Shown piece by piece: positions 1-6,124 of a stretch of 10,238 bases of DNA (its first letter is position 1; every line of letters starts with the position of its first letter). The position numbers and the translations under genes are program-made. Origin of the DNA: an uncultured Collinsella sp. (GTDB lineage Bacteria > Actinomycetota > Coriobacteriia > Coriobacteriales > Coriobacteriaceae). The notes under the pieces were generated by a model. The model made no database searches, was not told where the DNA came from, and worked only from the letters and a program-made list of their open reading frames with translations. The DNA lies in the NCBI GenBank assembly GCA_900764415.1, contig CAAFOA010000404.1, positions 1 to 10,238 on the forward strand, in the 5' to 3' direction.

Positions 1-542
1 CAGCGCAGGGCCTCGGCAGCCAGCTCGCGATCCTCGGATACAGCGAGCGATTCCGGAAAAGGACGCACGCTACCTGCGATAATGCGCGCATCGGGAAGTG
101 CCAGCTCGCGTACGGCCTCGGCAACGAGCGAGACAATCTCGACATCGCCCGCGGTATCGCCCGCACCGATAAGCTCAAAGCCCAGCTGTGTAAACTGACG
201 CGAGCCGCCGGCGTTGCGCTGGCACTCACGAACCACCGGCGCCTCGTAGCGAAGGCGCAGGGGCAGGTCGGCCGCGCGCATGCGGGTCGAAACCAGGCGC
301 ACGATGGGCAACGTATTGTCGGGACGGACTACCAGCAGACGGCCATCATCGTCAAAGAGCTTGAACGGCGTGTCCGTAATGCGGCCGCCCTCCTCGAGCG
401 AACCCTTGTCCTCGAGCAGCGGCGTCTCGACCGGAAGATAATGATGCTCCCTGAAGCAGCCCTTCACCGTGCATGCAATCTCCTCGCGCGCCTGAGCCTC
501 CTCGGGCAATATGTCCCGGAATCCCCACGGTGTGGCCGTCAT
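1..542 (-). CDS. hisZ: HisZ-like ATP phosphoribosyltransferase regulatory subunit (partial, 3' end outside window)
   Basis: Reading leftward from an ATG at 542-540, 180 codons stay open to the window edge. The protein has the class II histidyl-tRNA synthetase fold: MTATPWGFRDILPEEA at the start, VVRPDNTLPIVR at residues 71-82 and SRQFTQLGFELIGAG at 114-128. RPDxT rather than HisS RPExT, and a loop (ECQRNAGG, 106-113) lacking the usual HisS ExPQxGR pattern, favour HisZ, the catalytically inactive paralogue. In known systems HisZ joins short-form HisG to make the ATP phosphoribosyltransferase that opens histidine biosynthesis. GAGGAGG at 551-557 sits 8 bases before the ATG and supports this start. 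Usual HisZ length is roughly 300-400 residues, so about half is missing. A divergent HisS is the main alternative. The gene lies 392 bases beyond xfp in the same direction and probably has its own promoter. Whether hisG follows cannot be seen. Confidence 0.75.
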   Translation of the reverse strand, partial: MTATPWGFRDILPEEAQAREEIACTVKGCFREHHYLPVETPLLEDKGSLEEGGRITDTPFKLFDDDGRLLVVRPDNTLPIVRLVSTRMRAADLPLRLRYEAPVVRECQRNAGGSRQFTQLGFELIGAGDTAGDVEIVSLVAEAVRELALPDARIIAGSVRPFPESLAVSEDRELAAEALR

Positions 543-577
543 CTGGTGAGCCTCCTCATGCTGCGTTTCATATAGAG

Positions 578-609
578 CAGAAGACCGGCATAGCTCCGCC
601 GGTCTTCTG
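578..609. promoter_or_regulatory. 12-bp hairpin in the hisZ upstream region
   Basis: Bases 578-589 and 598-609 are perfect inverted repeats (12 bp) around an 8-base loop. On the leftward strand the hairpin lies about 35 bases before the hisZ ATG and just after a possible -10 box (TATGCT, about 619-624), so the hisZ transcript may start with it. No T-run follows on either strand, which argues against a classic terminator. I see no T-box consensus. A 5'-end stabilising stem, or a leader element controlling hisZ, is possible but unproven. Confidence 0.5.
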
Positions 610-812
610 TGTACTTTAGCATACTAGAGTGCTTGCGGGGAAAATCCGTCGCAGCCGCTCACACCGTATTCATTTGGAAACATAGGAGCGGATTGCCCGC
701 GGCCCCGCCCCGGCAATGTAATCTTGGCTGACCATAGTTAGATGCACGGCTTCTAAGGCAGCGTAAGCAAGGTCCCCATTACATAAAAAAGAATCAGCCC
801 CTGCATATCGAA
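610..812. other. Intergenic stretch with no recognisable gene
   Basis: This is the rest of the 392-base hisZ-xfp gap outside the two hairpins. I see no convincing coding frame, tRNA or riboswitch core. Short inverted pieces exist (ATTGCC at 692-697 with GGCAAT at 712-717; CCGCTC at 655-660 with GAGCGG at 686-691) but are too weak to name. A weak hisZ promoter may lie near 619-645. Confidence 0.5.
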
Positions 813-822
813 ACGGTCGAGA

Positions 823-907
823 GGGCCTTGCCCGGGAGGGTGACTTTGTCCGGGGAAGTTCGCGAAGCCCACTTCCCCGGACAAAGTCACCCTCCCGGGC
901 AAGGCCC
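823..907. repeat. Intergenic palindrome 1: perfect 37-bp inverted repeat
   Basis: Bases 823-859 and 871-907 are exact reverse complements over 37 bp, separated by 11 bases. After a short mismatched collar the stem resumes with ACGGTC (813-818) pairing with GACCGT (916-921), so the structure spans about 109 bases. It lies 28 bases past the xfp stop codon and could form the 3' end of the xfp mRNA. The arms are much longer than those of a normal intrinsic terminator and no T-run follows directly; leftward T-rich sequence appears only near 785-791. The left arm contains GGGTGACTTTGTCC and the right arm its complement. See the findings for its relation to the other two palindromes. Confidence 0.93.
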
Positions 908-934
908 CAGCGCGAGACCGTCCCGGATGCCTAC

Positions 935-3463
935 CTACTCGTTATCGCCGGCAGTTAGCTGCGTTGCGGAGAGTGCGCCGTCGGCAGCGGTTGCGGCTGC
1001 GGCGTCGGGCCAGACCCAGTCGGTAAAGGCCGGGTGATCGAAGCCCTCGTCGCACGCGAACTCAAAGGCCTCGGTGCGGAAAGCCTCCCACTCATCAATC
1101 TGCTCGGCAAACTTATCGGCGTCGACCATTCGCAGCACGTCGGCGGCCAGGGCCCAGCGGTCCATGTTATTCAGGCGCAGCATGTCGAACGGCGTGGTCG
1201 TGGAGCCCTTCTCCTCGTAGCCGTGGACGCGGAAGGCGTCGTGGCCGGGGCGGTTCCAGATCAGGCGGCGAATCGTGCCGGCATAGGCGTGGAATGCAAA
1301 GAGCACGGGCTTCTCACCGCAGCCGAACAGCTCAGCCCAGCGCTCATCGCTGATGGCCTGGTCGTTCTCGCAGGCGTTCTGAATCTTGAGCAGATCGACC
1401 ACGTTGACGAACCACACCTTAATGCCCAGCTCACGCAGCATATCGGTTGCAGCCAGAGCCTCGAGCGTCGGCACGTCGCCGCACGTGGCGACCACGACGT
1501 CGGCCTCGGCAAGCGAGTCGGCAGTCGATGCCCACTCCCAGGTCGCTACGCCCTCGGCAAGCTCGGACTTGGCCTCGTCGACCGTCTGGAAGGTGGGGGC
1601 GGGTTGCTTGCCACAGAAGATAGCGTTGACGCAGTCGGTGGACTGGTAGACGCGCTCGGCAACGGCAAGCGCCATGTTGGCGTCGGCCGGATAGTAGGCA
1701 TTCACGACATGCGTGTCGTTGGCCTTGTTGAGCAGCAGGTCGATAAAGCCGGGGTCCTGGTGCGAGAAGCCGTTGTGGTCCTGGCGCCAGACATGGCTCG
1801 ACAGCAAAATGTTGAGGCCGCTAATGGGAGCACGCCACGGAATCTCGCGCTTGGTGGCTTCGAGCCATTTGCAGTGCTGGTTGACCATGGAATCGACCAC
1901 GTGGACAAAGCTCTCGTAGGAGCTCCACACACCCGAGCGACCGGTGAGCACGTATGCCTCGAGGAAGCCCTCGCACTGGTGCTCGGACAGCTGCTCGACA
2001 ACCTTACCGGAACCGGCCAGCAGCTCGTCGTTGGCCTCGTCCTCGTAGAAGCCGGCATCCCACTGTTTCTTGGTCACCTTGTAGGCAGCCTGAAGGCGGT
2101 TGGACGCGGTCTCGTCGGGACCGAAGATGCGGAAATCGTCCATGTTCTTGGCCAGGACATCGGCAGTGTACTCGCCAAAGACGCGGGCGGCCTCGGTAGA
2201 GCCCCAGCCGTGACCCCTCTCGGCGACGGGGATCTCGTGGGCGTGGATATCGGGCAGCTCGAGCTCGCGGCGCACTTTGCCGCCGTTTGCGTTGGGATTG
2301 GCGCCGATGCGCAGCTCGCCGGTCGGCATAAAGGCCGTCACCTCGGGGCGCACCTGGCCCTCGGGCGTAAAGAGCTCCTCGGGCTTGTAGGAGCGCAGCC
2401 ACTCGCGCAGCACGCGGAAGTGCTCGTGGGTGTCCTTGGCACTCGCCAGCGGCACCTGATGCGCGCGCCAGGAGTCCTCGGTCTTCTTGCCGTCGATCTG
2501 CTTGGGGCAGGTCCAACCCTTGGGCGTACGGAACACAATCATGGGGTAAGCCGGGCGGACCACGGTCTCGCCTGCGGCGGCCTGGGCCTGTGCGGTGGCC
2601 TTGATGTCGCAAATCTCATCGAAGACCTGCTCAAACAGGGCAGCGAAACGCTCGTGGATGCTTGCATGGCTCTCGTCGTCAAAACCGGCGACAAAGAAGT
2701 GCGGCTTGTAGCCCATGCCCTCAAAGAACTTGGTGAGTTCTTCATCGGACACGCGGGCAAGAATGGTGGGGTTGGCGATCTTATAGCCGTTGAGGTGCAG
2801 GATCGGCAGGACGATACCGTCGGTTGCCGGGTTCACGAGCTTGTTGGACTGCCAAGAGGTCGCGAGCGGACCGGTCTCGGACTCGCCGTCGCCCACCACG
2901 GCCACGGCCAGCAGGCTCGGGTTGTCCATGACGGCGCCGTAGGCGTGGCTGAGCGTGTAGCCGAGCTCGCCGCCCTCGTGGATGGAGCCAGGCGTCTCGG
3001 GCGCAAAATGGCTCGGGATGCCACCGGGATAAGAGAACTGGCGGAAGAACTTCTGCAGGCCTTCCTCGTCATTGGTGATGTCGGGGCGAATCTCACGGTA
3101 GGTGCCATCGAGCAGCGACTGGGCGGTGCCGGCGGGGCCACCGTGGCCCGGGCCCATCAAGAAAATGGCGTTCTGGTTGTGGTCGGCAATAAGGCGGTTG
3201 ACGTGGCCGAACAGGAAGTTGATGCCGGGCGTGGTGCCCCAGTGACCGACCAGGCGGTGCTTAACGTCCGGGCGACCAAAGTCGCGCACCTCACCGGTTT
3301 TCTCGTCGACAAAGTCGGGGCGCATGAGCGGATTAGAGCGAAGGTAGATCTGACCGACGGACAGATAGTTCGATGCGCGCCAATACAGGTCGACGCCCTC
3401 GAGCTCGGAAGCCGGTACCTCGTGGCCCAGCTTTTGCCACGGCGTCCCCAGTGTTTTAGCCAT
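935..3463 (-). CDS. xfp: Xylulose-5-phosphate/fructose-6-phosphate phosphoketolase
   Basis: 842-residue thiamine-diphosphate enzyme that uses phosphate to split xylulose 5-phosphate (and usually fructose 6-phosphate) into acetyl phosphate plus glyceraldehyde 3-phosphate (or erythrose 4-phosphate). It is cytosolic and the key step of the phosphoketolase/bifid pathway, yielding ATP through acetate kinase. Visible signatures: HWGTTPG (74-80), [10 protein letters not shown] (103-112), [11 protein letters not shown] (150-160), the family signature [14 protein letters not shown] (163-176) and the cofactor motif GDGESETGP (191-199). His74, His107 and His152 fit the conserved phosphoketolase active-site histidines, and YESFVHV plus [18 protein letters not shown] follow in the second half. 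Length is slightly above the usual 790-825, partly from an Ala-rich C-terminal tail. AAGGGA (3472-3477) lies 8 bases before the ATG. The LacI-family gene just upstream and the palindromes at 3531-3567 suggest sugar-responsive control. Confidence 0.97.
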   Translation of the reverse strand: MAKTLGTPWQKLGHEVPASELEGVDLYWRASNYLSVGQIYLRSNPLMRPDFVDEKTGEVRDFGRPDVKHRLVGHWGTTPGINFLFGHVNRLIADHNQNAIFLMGPGHGGPAGTAQSLLDGTYREIRPDITNDEEGLQKFFRQFSYPGGIPSHFAPETPGSIHEGGELGYTLSHAYGAVMDNPSLLAVAVVGDGESETGPLATSWQSNKLVNPATDGIVLPILHLNGYKIANPTILARVSDEELTKFFEGMGYKPHFFVAGFDDESHASIHERFAALFEQVFDEICDIKATAQAQAAAGETVVRPAYPMIVFRTPKGWTCPKQIDGKKTEDSWRAHQVPLASAKDTHEHFRVLREWLRSYKPEELFTPEGQVRPEVTAFMPTGELRIGANPNANGGKVRRELELPDIHAHEIPVAERGHGWGSTEAARVFGEYTADVLAKNMDDFRIFGPDETASNRLQAAYKVTKKQWDAGFYEDEANDELLAGSGKVVEQLSEHQCEGFLEAYVLTGRSGVWSSYESFVHVVDSMVNQHCKWLEATKREIPWRAPISGLNILLSSHVWRQDHNGFSHQDPGFIDLLLNKANDTHVVNAYYPADANMALAVAERVYQSTDCVNAIFCGKQPAPTFQTVDEAKSELAEGVATWEWASTADSLAEADVVVATCGDVPTLEALAATDMLRELGIKVWFVNVVDLLKIQNACENDQAISDERWAELFGCGEKPVLFAFHAYAGTIRRLIWNRPGHDAFRVHGYEEKGSTTTPFDMLRLNNMDRWALAADVLRMVDADKFAEQIDEWEAFRTEAFEFACDEGFDHPAFTDWVWPDAAAATAADGALSATQLTAGDNE

Positions 3464-3521
3464 TGTTTATGTCCCTTCGCTGTGCGGTCACCCTCCGATA
3501 CGGCAACCTTTCGTTGGGACT

Positions 3522-3527
3522 AGTATA
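3522..3527 (-). promoter_or_regulatory. Probable -10 box of xfp
   Basis: TATACT on the leftward strand, 58 bases before the xfp ATG. The hexamer 17 bases further upstream (CCATGA) is a poor -35. The 17-base spacer is filled by operator A, so a bound repressor would block polymerase; alternatively the promoter is weak and needs help. Confidence 0.55.
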
Positions 3528-3530
3528 TTT

Positions 3531-3546
3531 GCTAAAACGTTTTATC
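3531..3546. promoter_or_regulatory. LacI-type operator A
   Basis: GCTAAAACGTTTTATC contains the 12-base perfect palindrome TAAAACGTTTTA (3533-3544) with the central CG typical of LacI/GalR-family operators. It sits immediately upstream of the xfp -10 box. The likeliest ligand is the regulator encoded just upstream (3668-4696). Confidence 0.7.
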
Positions 3547-3551
3547 ATGGT

Positions 3552-3567
3552 GAAAAAACGTTTTAGC
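3552..3567. promoter_or_regulatory. LacI-type operator B
   Basis: GAAAAAACGTTTTAGC has the same AAAACGTTTT core (3555-3564) as operator A and a right half matching the ideal GCTAAAACGTTTTAGC. Its centre is 21 bp, two helical turns, from that of operator A, so both would face the same side of the DNA. Confidence 0.65.
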
Positions 3568-3658
3568 ATCCTTATCGATCCCATCGATTGGCAAAACGCG
3601 ACATTCACCTGCGGCATTGTCTGTCACAGGTGCTCCACATTCAGTCTCTGTAAATTGA

Positions 3659-3670
3659 TAAACGCGTTTA
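3659..3670. promoter_or_regulatory. Possible third operator over the regulator's stop codon
   Basis: TAAACGCGTTTA is a perfect 12-base palindrome resembling operators A and B (TAAA-four bases-TTTA), though its centre is GC rather than CG. It contains the stop codon of the regulator gene (3668-3670). Its centre is 105 bp from that of operator B, about ten helical turns, a distance compatible with DNA looping. That last point is inference. Confidence 0.4.
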
Positions 3671-4696
3671 GTTGTGTTTAGTAAGCTCGAGCACGCTGTC
3701 CTTAACGATAAGCGCCGGCTCCAGAACGACCTCTTCGGCACGTCTACCGCCCCTACCGGCAAGACGCTTGGACATGCAGCCAAAAGCATGCTCCGCAAGG
3801 ACACCAGGATCCTGCTCGATCGCGGTCAGCGCCGGCTCAAAGAGAACGTCGGCCGCCGAGTTGTCATAGCTTACGACCGAGATATCGCCTGGGATGCTCT
3901 TCCCCATCTCGTGCAAGCGCTTGAGCAGACCGAGGGCAATGTTATCCGAGCTTGCGAACACGGCGGTGGCGTCAGTTGCGAGCACCGCCTCCGAGGCCTC
4001 GTATGCGCTCGGAATGTAATACTCACTCTCGAACTCCAAGCGCGCATCGATGGGCAGCCCCACCTCGCGCAGCGCACGCTCGTAGCCGGCAAGACGTTTA
4101 CGACCCGTATTGGAACGGCGCGCATTAACCAAGCAGGCAATGCGACGGTGGCCCTGCTCGATCAGGTAGCGGGTGGCCATATAGCCACCCATCTCGTGGT
4201 CGAACATCACCTTGTCGCACTCGAGCCCCTCAATGGCACGGTCGACCATTACCGCCGGGATGGGTAGATGGCCGACTTCCTCGCGCAGGGCGCGGTCGTC
4301 CGAGAACTCGTCGCCCACGACCAAGAACACACCATCGACGCCGCGCGTCACCAGCTGGCGCAGGAGCTCCAGATCGTCCTCGGCACTTCCACCCGAGCTG
4401 GTAATAAAGAGCGCGTAGCCGTCCTCGCGGCAGCGCTTTTCCAAGCTGCCGGCGAGCGAGGCAAAAAAGCGGCTCTCGATATTGGGAACGATAAGGCCCA
4501 GTGTGCGCGACTCGCGCATGACCAGGCTGCGCGCGATCTGGTTAGGAACATAGTGGTTGCGCGCCGCAACCTCCTTGATGAGCTTGCGGTTTTCTTCCGA
4601 AATGCGACAGGGCCGATTATTGAGAACAAGCGAGACCGACGAGGGGGAAAGCCCCACCTCCTGGGCAATCTGCTTGAGAGTAACTTTGTTGCCCAT
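3668..4696 (-). CDS. LacI/GalR-family transcriptional regulator
   Basis: 342-residue repressor-type protein. The helix-turn-helix is at residues 4-28 (VTLKQIAQEVGLSPSSVSLV and following), then the linker and hinge helix (PNQIARSLVMRES, 51-63), then a periplasmic-binding-protein-like effector domain opening with RTLGLIVPNIESRFFASL. Length is normal for the family. I chose the ATG at 4696 rather than 4768: it places the HTH at the N-terminus as in the family, and AAGGAG (4701-4706) lies 4 bases before it. The gene precedes xfp in the same direction with 204 bases between, and that gap carries the operator-like palindromes, so it most likely controls xfp in response to a sugar or sugar phosphate. 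The effector cannot be read from sequence. A broader CcpA-like role is possible, but one is not shown. Confidence 0.93.
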   Translation of the reverse strand: MGNKVTLKQIAQEVGLSPSSVSLVLNNRPCRISEENRKLIKEVAARNHYVPNQIARSLVMRESRTLGLIVPNIESRFFASLAGSLEKRCREDGYALFITSSGGSAEDDLELLRQLVTRGVDGVFLVVGDEFSDDRALREEVGHLPIPAVMVDRAIEGLECDKVMFDHEMGGYMATRYLIEQGHRRIACLVNARRSNTGRKRLAGYERALREVGLPIDARLEFESEYYIPSAYEASEAVLATDATAVFASSDNIALGLLKRLHEMGKSIPGDISVVSYDNSAADVLFEPALTAIEQDPGVLAEHAFGCMSKRLAGRGGRRAEEVVLEPALIVKDSVLELTKHN

Positions 4697-4731
4697 CTCG
4701 CTCCTTCCGAGTATTCGCGCAATCTCTTGAA

Positions 4732-4737
4732 AGTATA
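4732..4737 (-). promoter_or_regulatory. Probable -10 box of the LacI-family gene
   Basis: TATACT on the leftward strand, 35 bases before the ATG at 4696, identical to the proposed xfp and galE -10 boxes. The -35 17 bases upstream (CATCAA) is weak. TAAACACTTTA at 4762-4772 is a poor operator-like sequence nearby, so autoregulation is only a possibility. Confidence 0.45.
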
Positions 4738-4810
4738 GCGACCGTCCCTCTACCTTGATGATAAACACTTTACCAATCCGGTAGACGGCTGTTTTATCGC
4801 CGCGATTGGC

Positions 4811-4866
4811 GCAAAGTAACCTGACCCCTTTGCACCATGTGATGCATTGGGGTCAGGTTACTTTGC
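4811..4866. repeat. Intergenic palindrome 2: 18-bp inverted repeat between lacI-type gene and murB
   Basis: Bases 4811-4828 (GCAAAGTAACCTGACCCC) and 4849-4866 are exact reverse complements. TGG/CCA continues the stem beyond one mismatch (4807-4809 with 4868-4870), giving about 22 bp. The 20-base centre holds TTTGCACCA (4829-4837), repeated directly at 4862-4870. It lies between divergent promoters rather than at a gene end and has no T-run, so it is unlikely to be a terminator. Its right arm may supply the murB -35 region. Confidence 0.9.
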
Positions 4867-4893
4867 ACCAAATCCATCCGGGTGGGGTATATT
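4863..4893 (+). promoter_or_regulatory. Possible murB promoter
   Basis: TATATT (4888-4893) is a good -10 box. The best -35 is TTGCAC (4863-4868) with a long 19-base spacer. The -35 lies in the right arm of palindrome 2, so that structure or any protein bound to it could affect murB expression. Confidence 0.4.
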
Positions 4894-4936
4894 GCATTCG
4901 ATTAATGAAAACGACCACCATAAGGCGGATATTCGT

Positions 4937-5899
4937 ATGCACGAGAACGACTTTTTTAACGAGGACCTGCTCTGCGCGCTCGCCGGTGTTGCCGGCGAGG
5001 ACAACGTGCTCATGAGCGAGCCCATGCGCGAGCACACCACGTTTAAGATCGGCGGCCCGGCCGATGTCTTTGTCACGCCCGATACCGAGCAGGGCCTCGT
5101 CGCCACGCTCGATACCTGCTATCGCTGCGATCTGCCACTCACCATCGTGGGCAACGGCTCCGACTTACTCGTCGGTGACAAGGGCATCCGCGGCGTCGTC
5201 GTGGCGCTGGGCGAGGGCCTCTCCGACATCACCGTCGACGGCACGCACGTCACGGCGGCAGCCGGCGCCTTGCTTTCCGATGTCGCCGCGGCTGCCGCCG
5301 AAGCCTGCCTCACCGGCATGGAGCCCCTCTCGGGCATCCCCGGCTCGGTCGGCGGCGCCTGTTATATGAACGCTGGTGCCTACGGCGCCTGCATGGCCGA
5401 TGTTTTGGAGTCCGTGCGCGTCTATAAGCCCGCCCGCGCGCTCGACGACGGCACCCGCGGCAGCGGCAATATCATTGAGTTCGATGTCGACGAGCTTAAC
5501 CTGGGCTATCGCAAGAGCCGCATCGCCGACGACGGCTTTATCGTGCTCTCTGCCACCTTTAACCTCGCCCCGGGCAACGCCGCGATGATCAAGGCCGACA
5601 TGGACGACTACCGCCAACGCCGCGAGGACAAGCAACCGCTCGACATGCCGAGCGCCGGTTCCACTTTCAAGCGCCCCGAGGGCCGCTTCGCCGGCAAGCT
5701 CATCATGGACGCCGGCCTTCGCGGCCACGCTATCGGCGGCGCCCAGGTGAGCGAGAAGCACTGCGGCTTCATCGTCAACGCCGATCACGCCACCGCTGCC
5801 GACGTCGACAAACTCATCCGCCACATCCAAGCAACCGTCAAAGACCAATTCGGAGTAGACCTACAACCCGAAGTCCACCGAGTCGGCGAATTCCTCTAA
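4937..5899 (+). CDS. murB: UDP-N-acetylenolpyruvoylglucosamine reductase
   Basis: 320-residue cytosolic FAD enzyme that uses NADPH to reduce UDP-GlcNAc-enolpyruvate to UDP-MurNAc, the second committed step of peptidoglycan precursor synthesis. Visible: TTFKIGGPADVFV (34-46), the FAD-binding GNGSDLLV (72-79), MEPLSGIPGSVGGACYMNAG (128-147), YRKSRI (191-196), and PSAGSTFKRP (238-247) with the proton-donor serine at 242. The C-terminal catalytic glutamate falls in LQPEVHRVG (Glu312). The GSTFKRP form and overall length fit the shorter type II MurB. An upstream in-frame ATG at 4847 lies inside palindrome 2. I chose 4937 because AAGGCGG (4922-4928) precedes it by 8 bases and family proteins begin near this point. 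It stands alone, divergent from the LacI-type gene and convergent with the hydrolase gene. Confidence 0.97.
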   Translation: MHENDFFNEDLLCALAGVAGEDNVLMSEPMREHTTFKIGGPADVFVTPDTEQGLVATLDTCYRCDLPLTIVGNGSDLLVGDKGIRGVVVALGEGLSDITVDGTHVTAAAGALLSDVAAAAAEACLTGMEPLSGIPGSVGGACYMNAGAYGACMADVLESVRVYKPARALDDGTRGSGNIIEFDVDELNLGYRKSRIADDGFIVLSATFNLAPGNAAMIKADMDDYRQRREDKQPLDMPSAGSTFKRPEGRFAGKLIMDAGLRGHAIGGAQVSEKHCGFIVNADHATAADVDKLIRHIQATVKDQFGVDLQPEVHRVGEFL

Positions 5900-5900
5900 T

Positions 5901-5928
5901 AAAAAAGACGGCCCCGAAAGGGGCCTTC
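5901..5928 (-). terminator. Intrinsic terminator between convergent genes (stronger leftward)
   Basis: GGCCCC (5910-5915), loop GAAA, GGGGCC (5920-5925). Leftward transcripts leaving the stem meet a T-run (complement of 5901-5906), the classic form. Rightward, for murB, only TTCGCCATATTTATT follows, so termination there is probably weaker. It lies 11 bases after the murB stop codon and may serve both directions. Confidence 0.75.
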
Positions 5929-5980
5929 GCCATATTTATTCAGATAAACCAGTCCGGTGCGCAGCGCCCCGAACCCGAGA

Positions 5981-6116
5981 GGGCCGCGTGCCCGCCCGCA
6001 ATATATTTGATTGATCGCGAGTTCCGCACGCAAAGAAGGCCACTTAATGTGGCCTTCGTCTTGCGCAGGACTGCCCGAGCAGGCAATCAAATATATTGCG
6101 GGCGGGCACGCGGCCC
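5981..6116. repeat. Intergenic palindrome 3: perfect 33-bp inverted repeat with nested hairpin
   Basis: Bases 5981-6013 and 6084-6116 are exact reverse complements over 33 bp, enclosing 70 bases that contain a second hairpin (6035-6057). The right arm ends 8 bases before the hydrolase stop codon at 6125-6127. The left arm starts 81 bases after the murB stop codon. Each arm is a GC-rich outer half plus an AT-rich inner tract (CAATATATTTGATTG on the left). It looks like the shared 3' region of two convergent genes, but the length and perfection exceed what termination needs. Confidence 0.95.
6035..6057. terminator. Hairpin nested in palindrome 3
   Basis: GAAGGCCAC (6035-6043) and GTGGCCTTC (6049-6057) form a 9-bp stem with loop TTAAT. 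Leftward, the stem is followed only by TTTGCG, a very short T-run, so it would be a weak terminator for the hydrolase gene. The better leftward terminator is at 5901-5928. Confidence 0.5.
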
Positions 6117-6124
6117 AGTCGGCG

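Noticed and set aside
610..812. Possible T-box or other riboswitch upstream of hisZ
   Set aside because: No T-box core (AGGGTGG-type) or other riboswitch consensus was found on the leftward strand.
828..1037. 69-residue plus-strand frame across palindrome 1
   Set aside because: It is made of the inverted repeat plus sequence antisense to the xfp end; no ribosome-binding site was noted.
1034..3523. 829-residue open frame on the plus strand opposite xfp
   Set aside because: It lies antisense to a well-supported phosphoketolase; long mirror frames are common with GC-rich codon use. No recognisable domain and low-complexity Gly/Leu/Val/His-rich composition.
3574..3588. ATCGAT-CCC-ATCGAT palindrome in the xfp upstream region
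   Set aside because: Two copies of a 6-base self-palindrome close together; it may be a site but is unlike the operators nearby and too simple to claim.
3606..3632. CACCTG...CAGGTG inverted repeat between the regulator and xfp
   Set aside because: Only 6-bp arms with a 15-base loop and no T-run; not convincing as terminator or operator.
5165..5848. 227-residue minus-strand frame over murB
   Set aside because: Antisense to a complete MurB with conserved catalytic residues; composition typical of a shadow frame.
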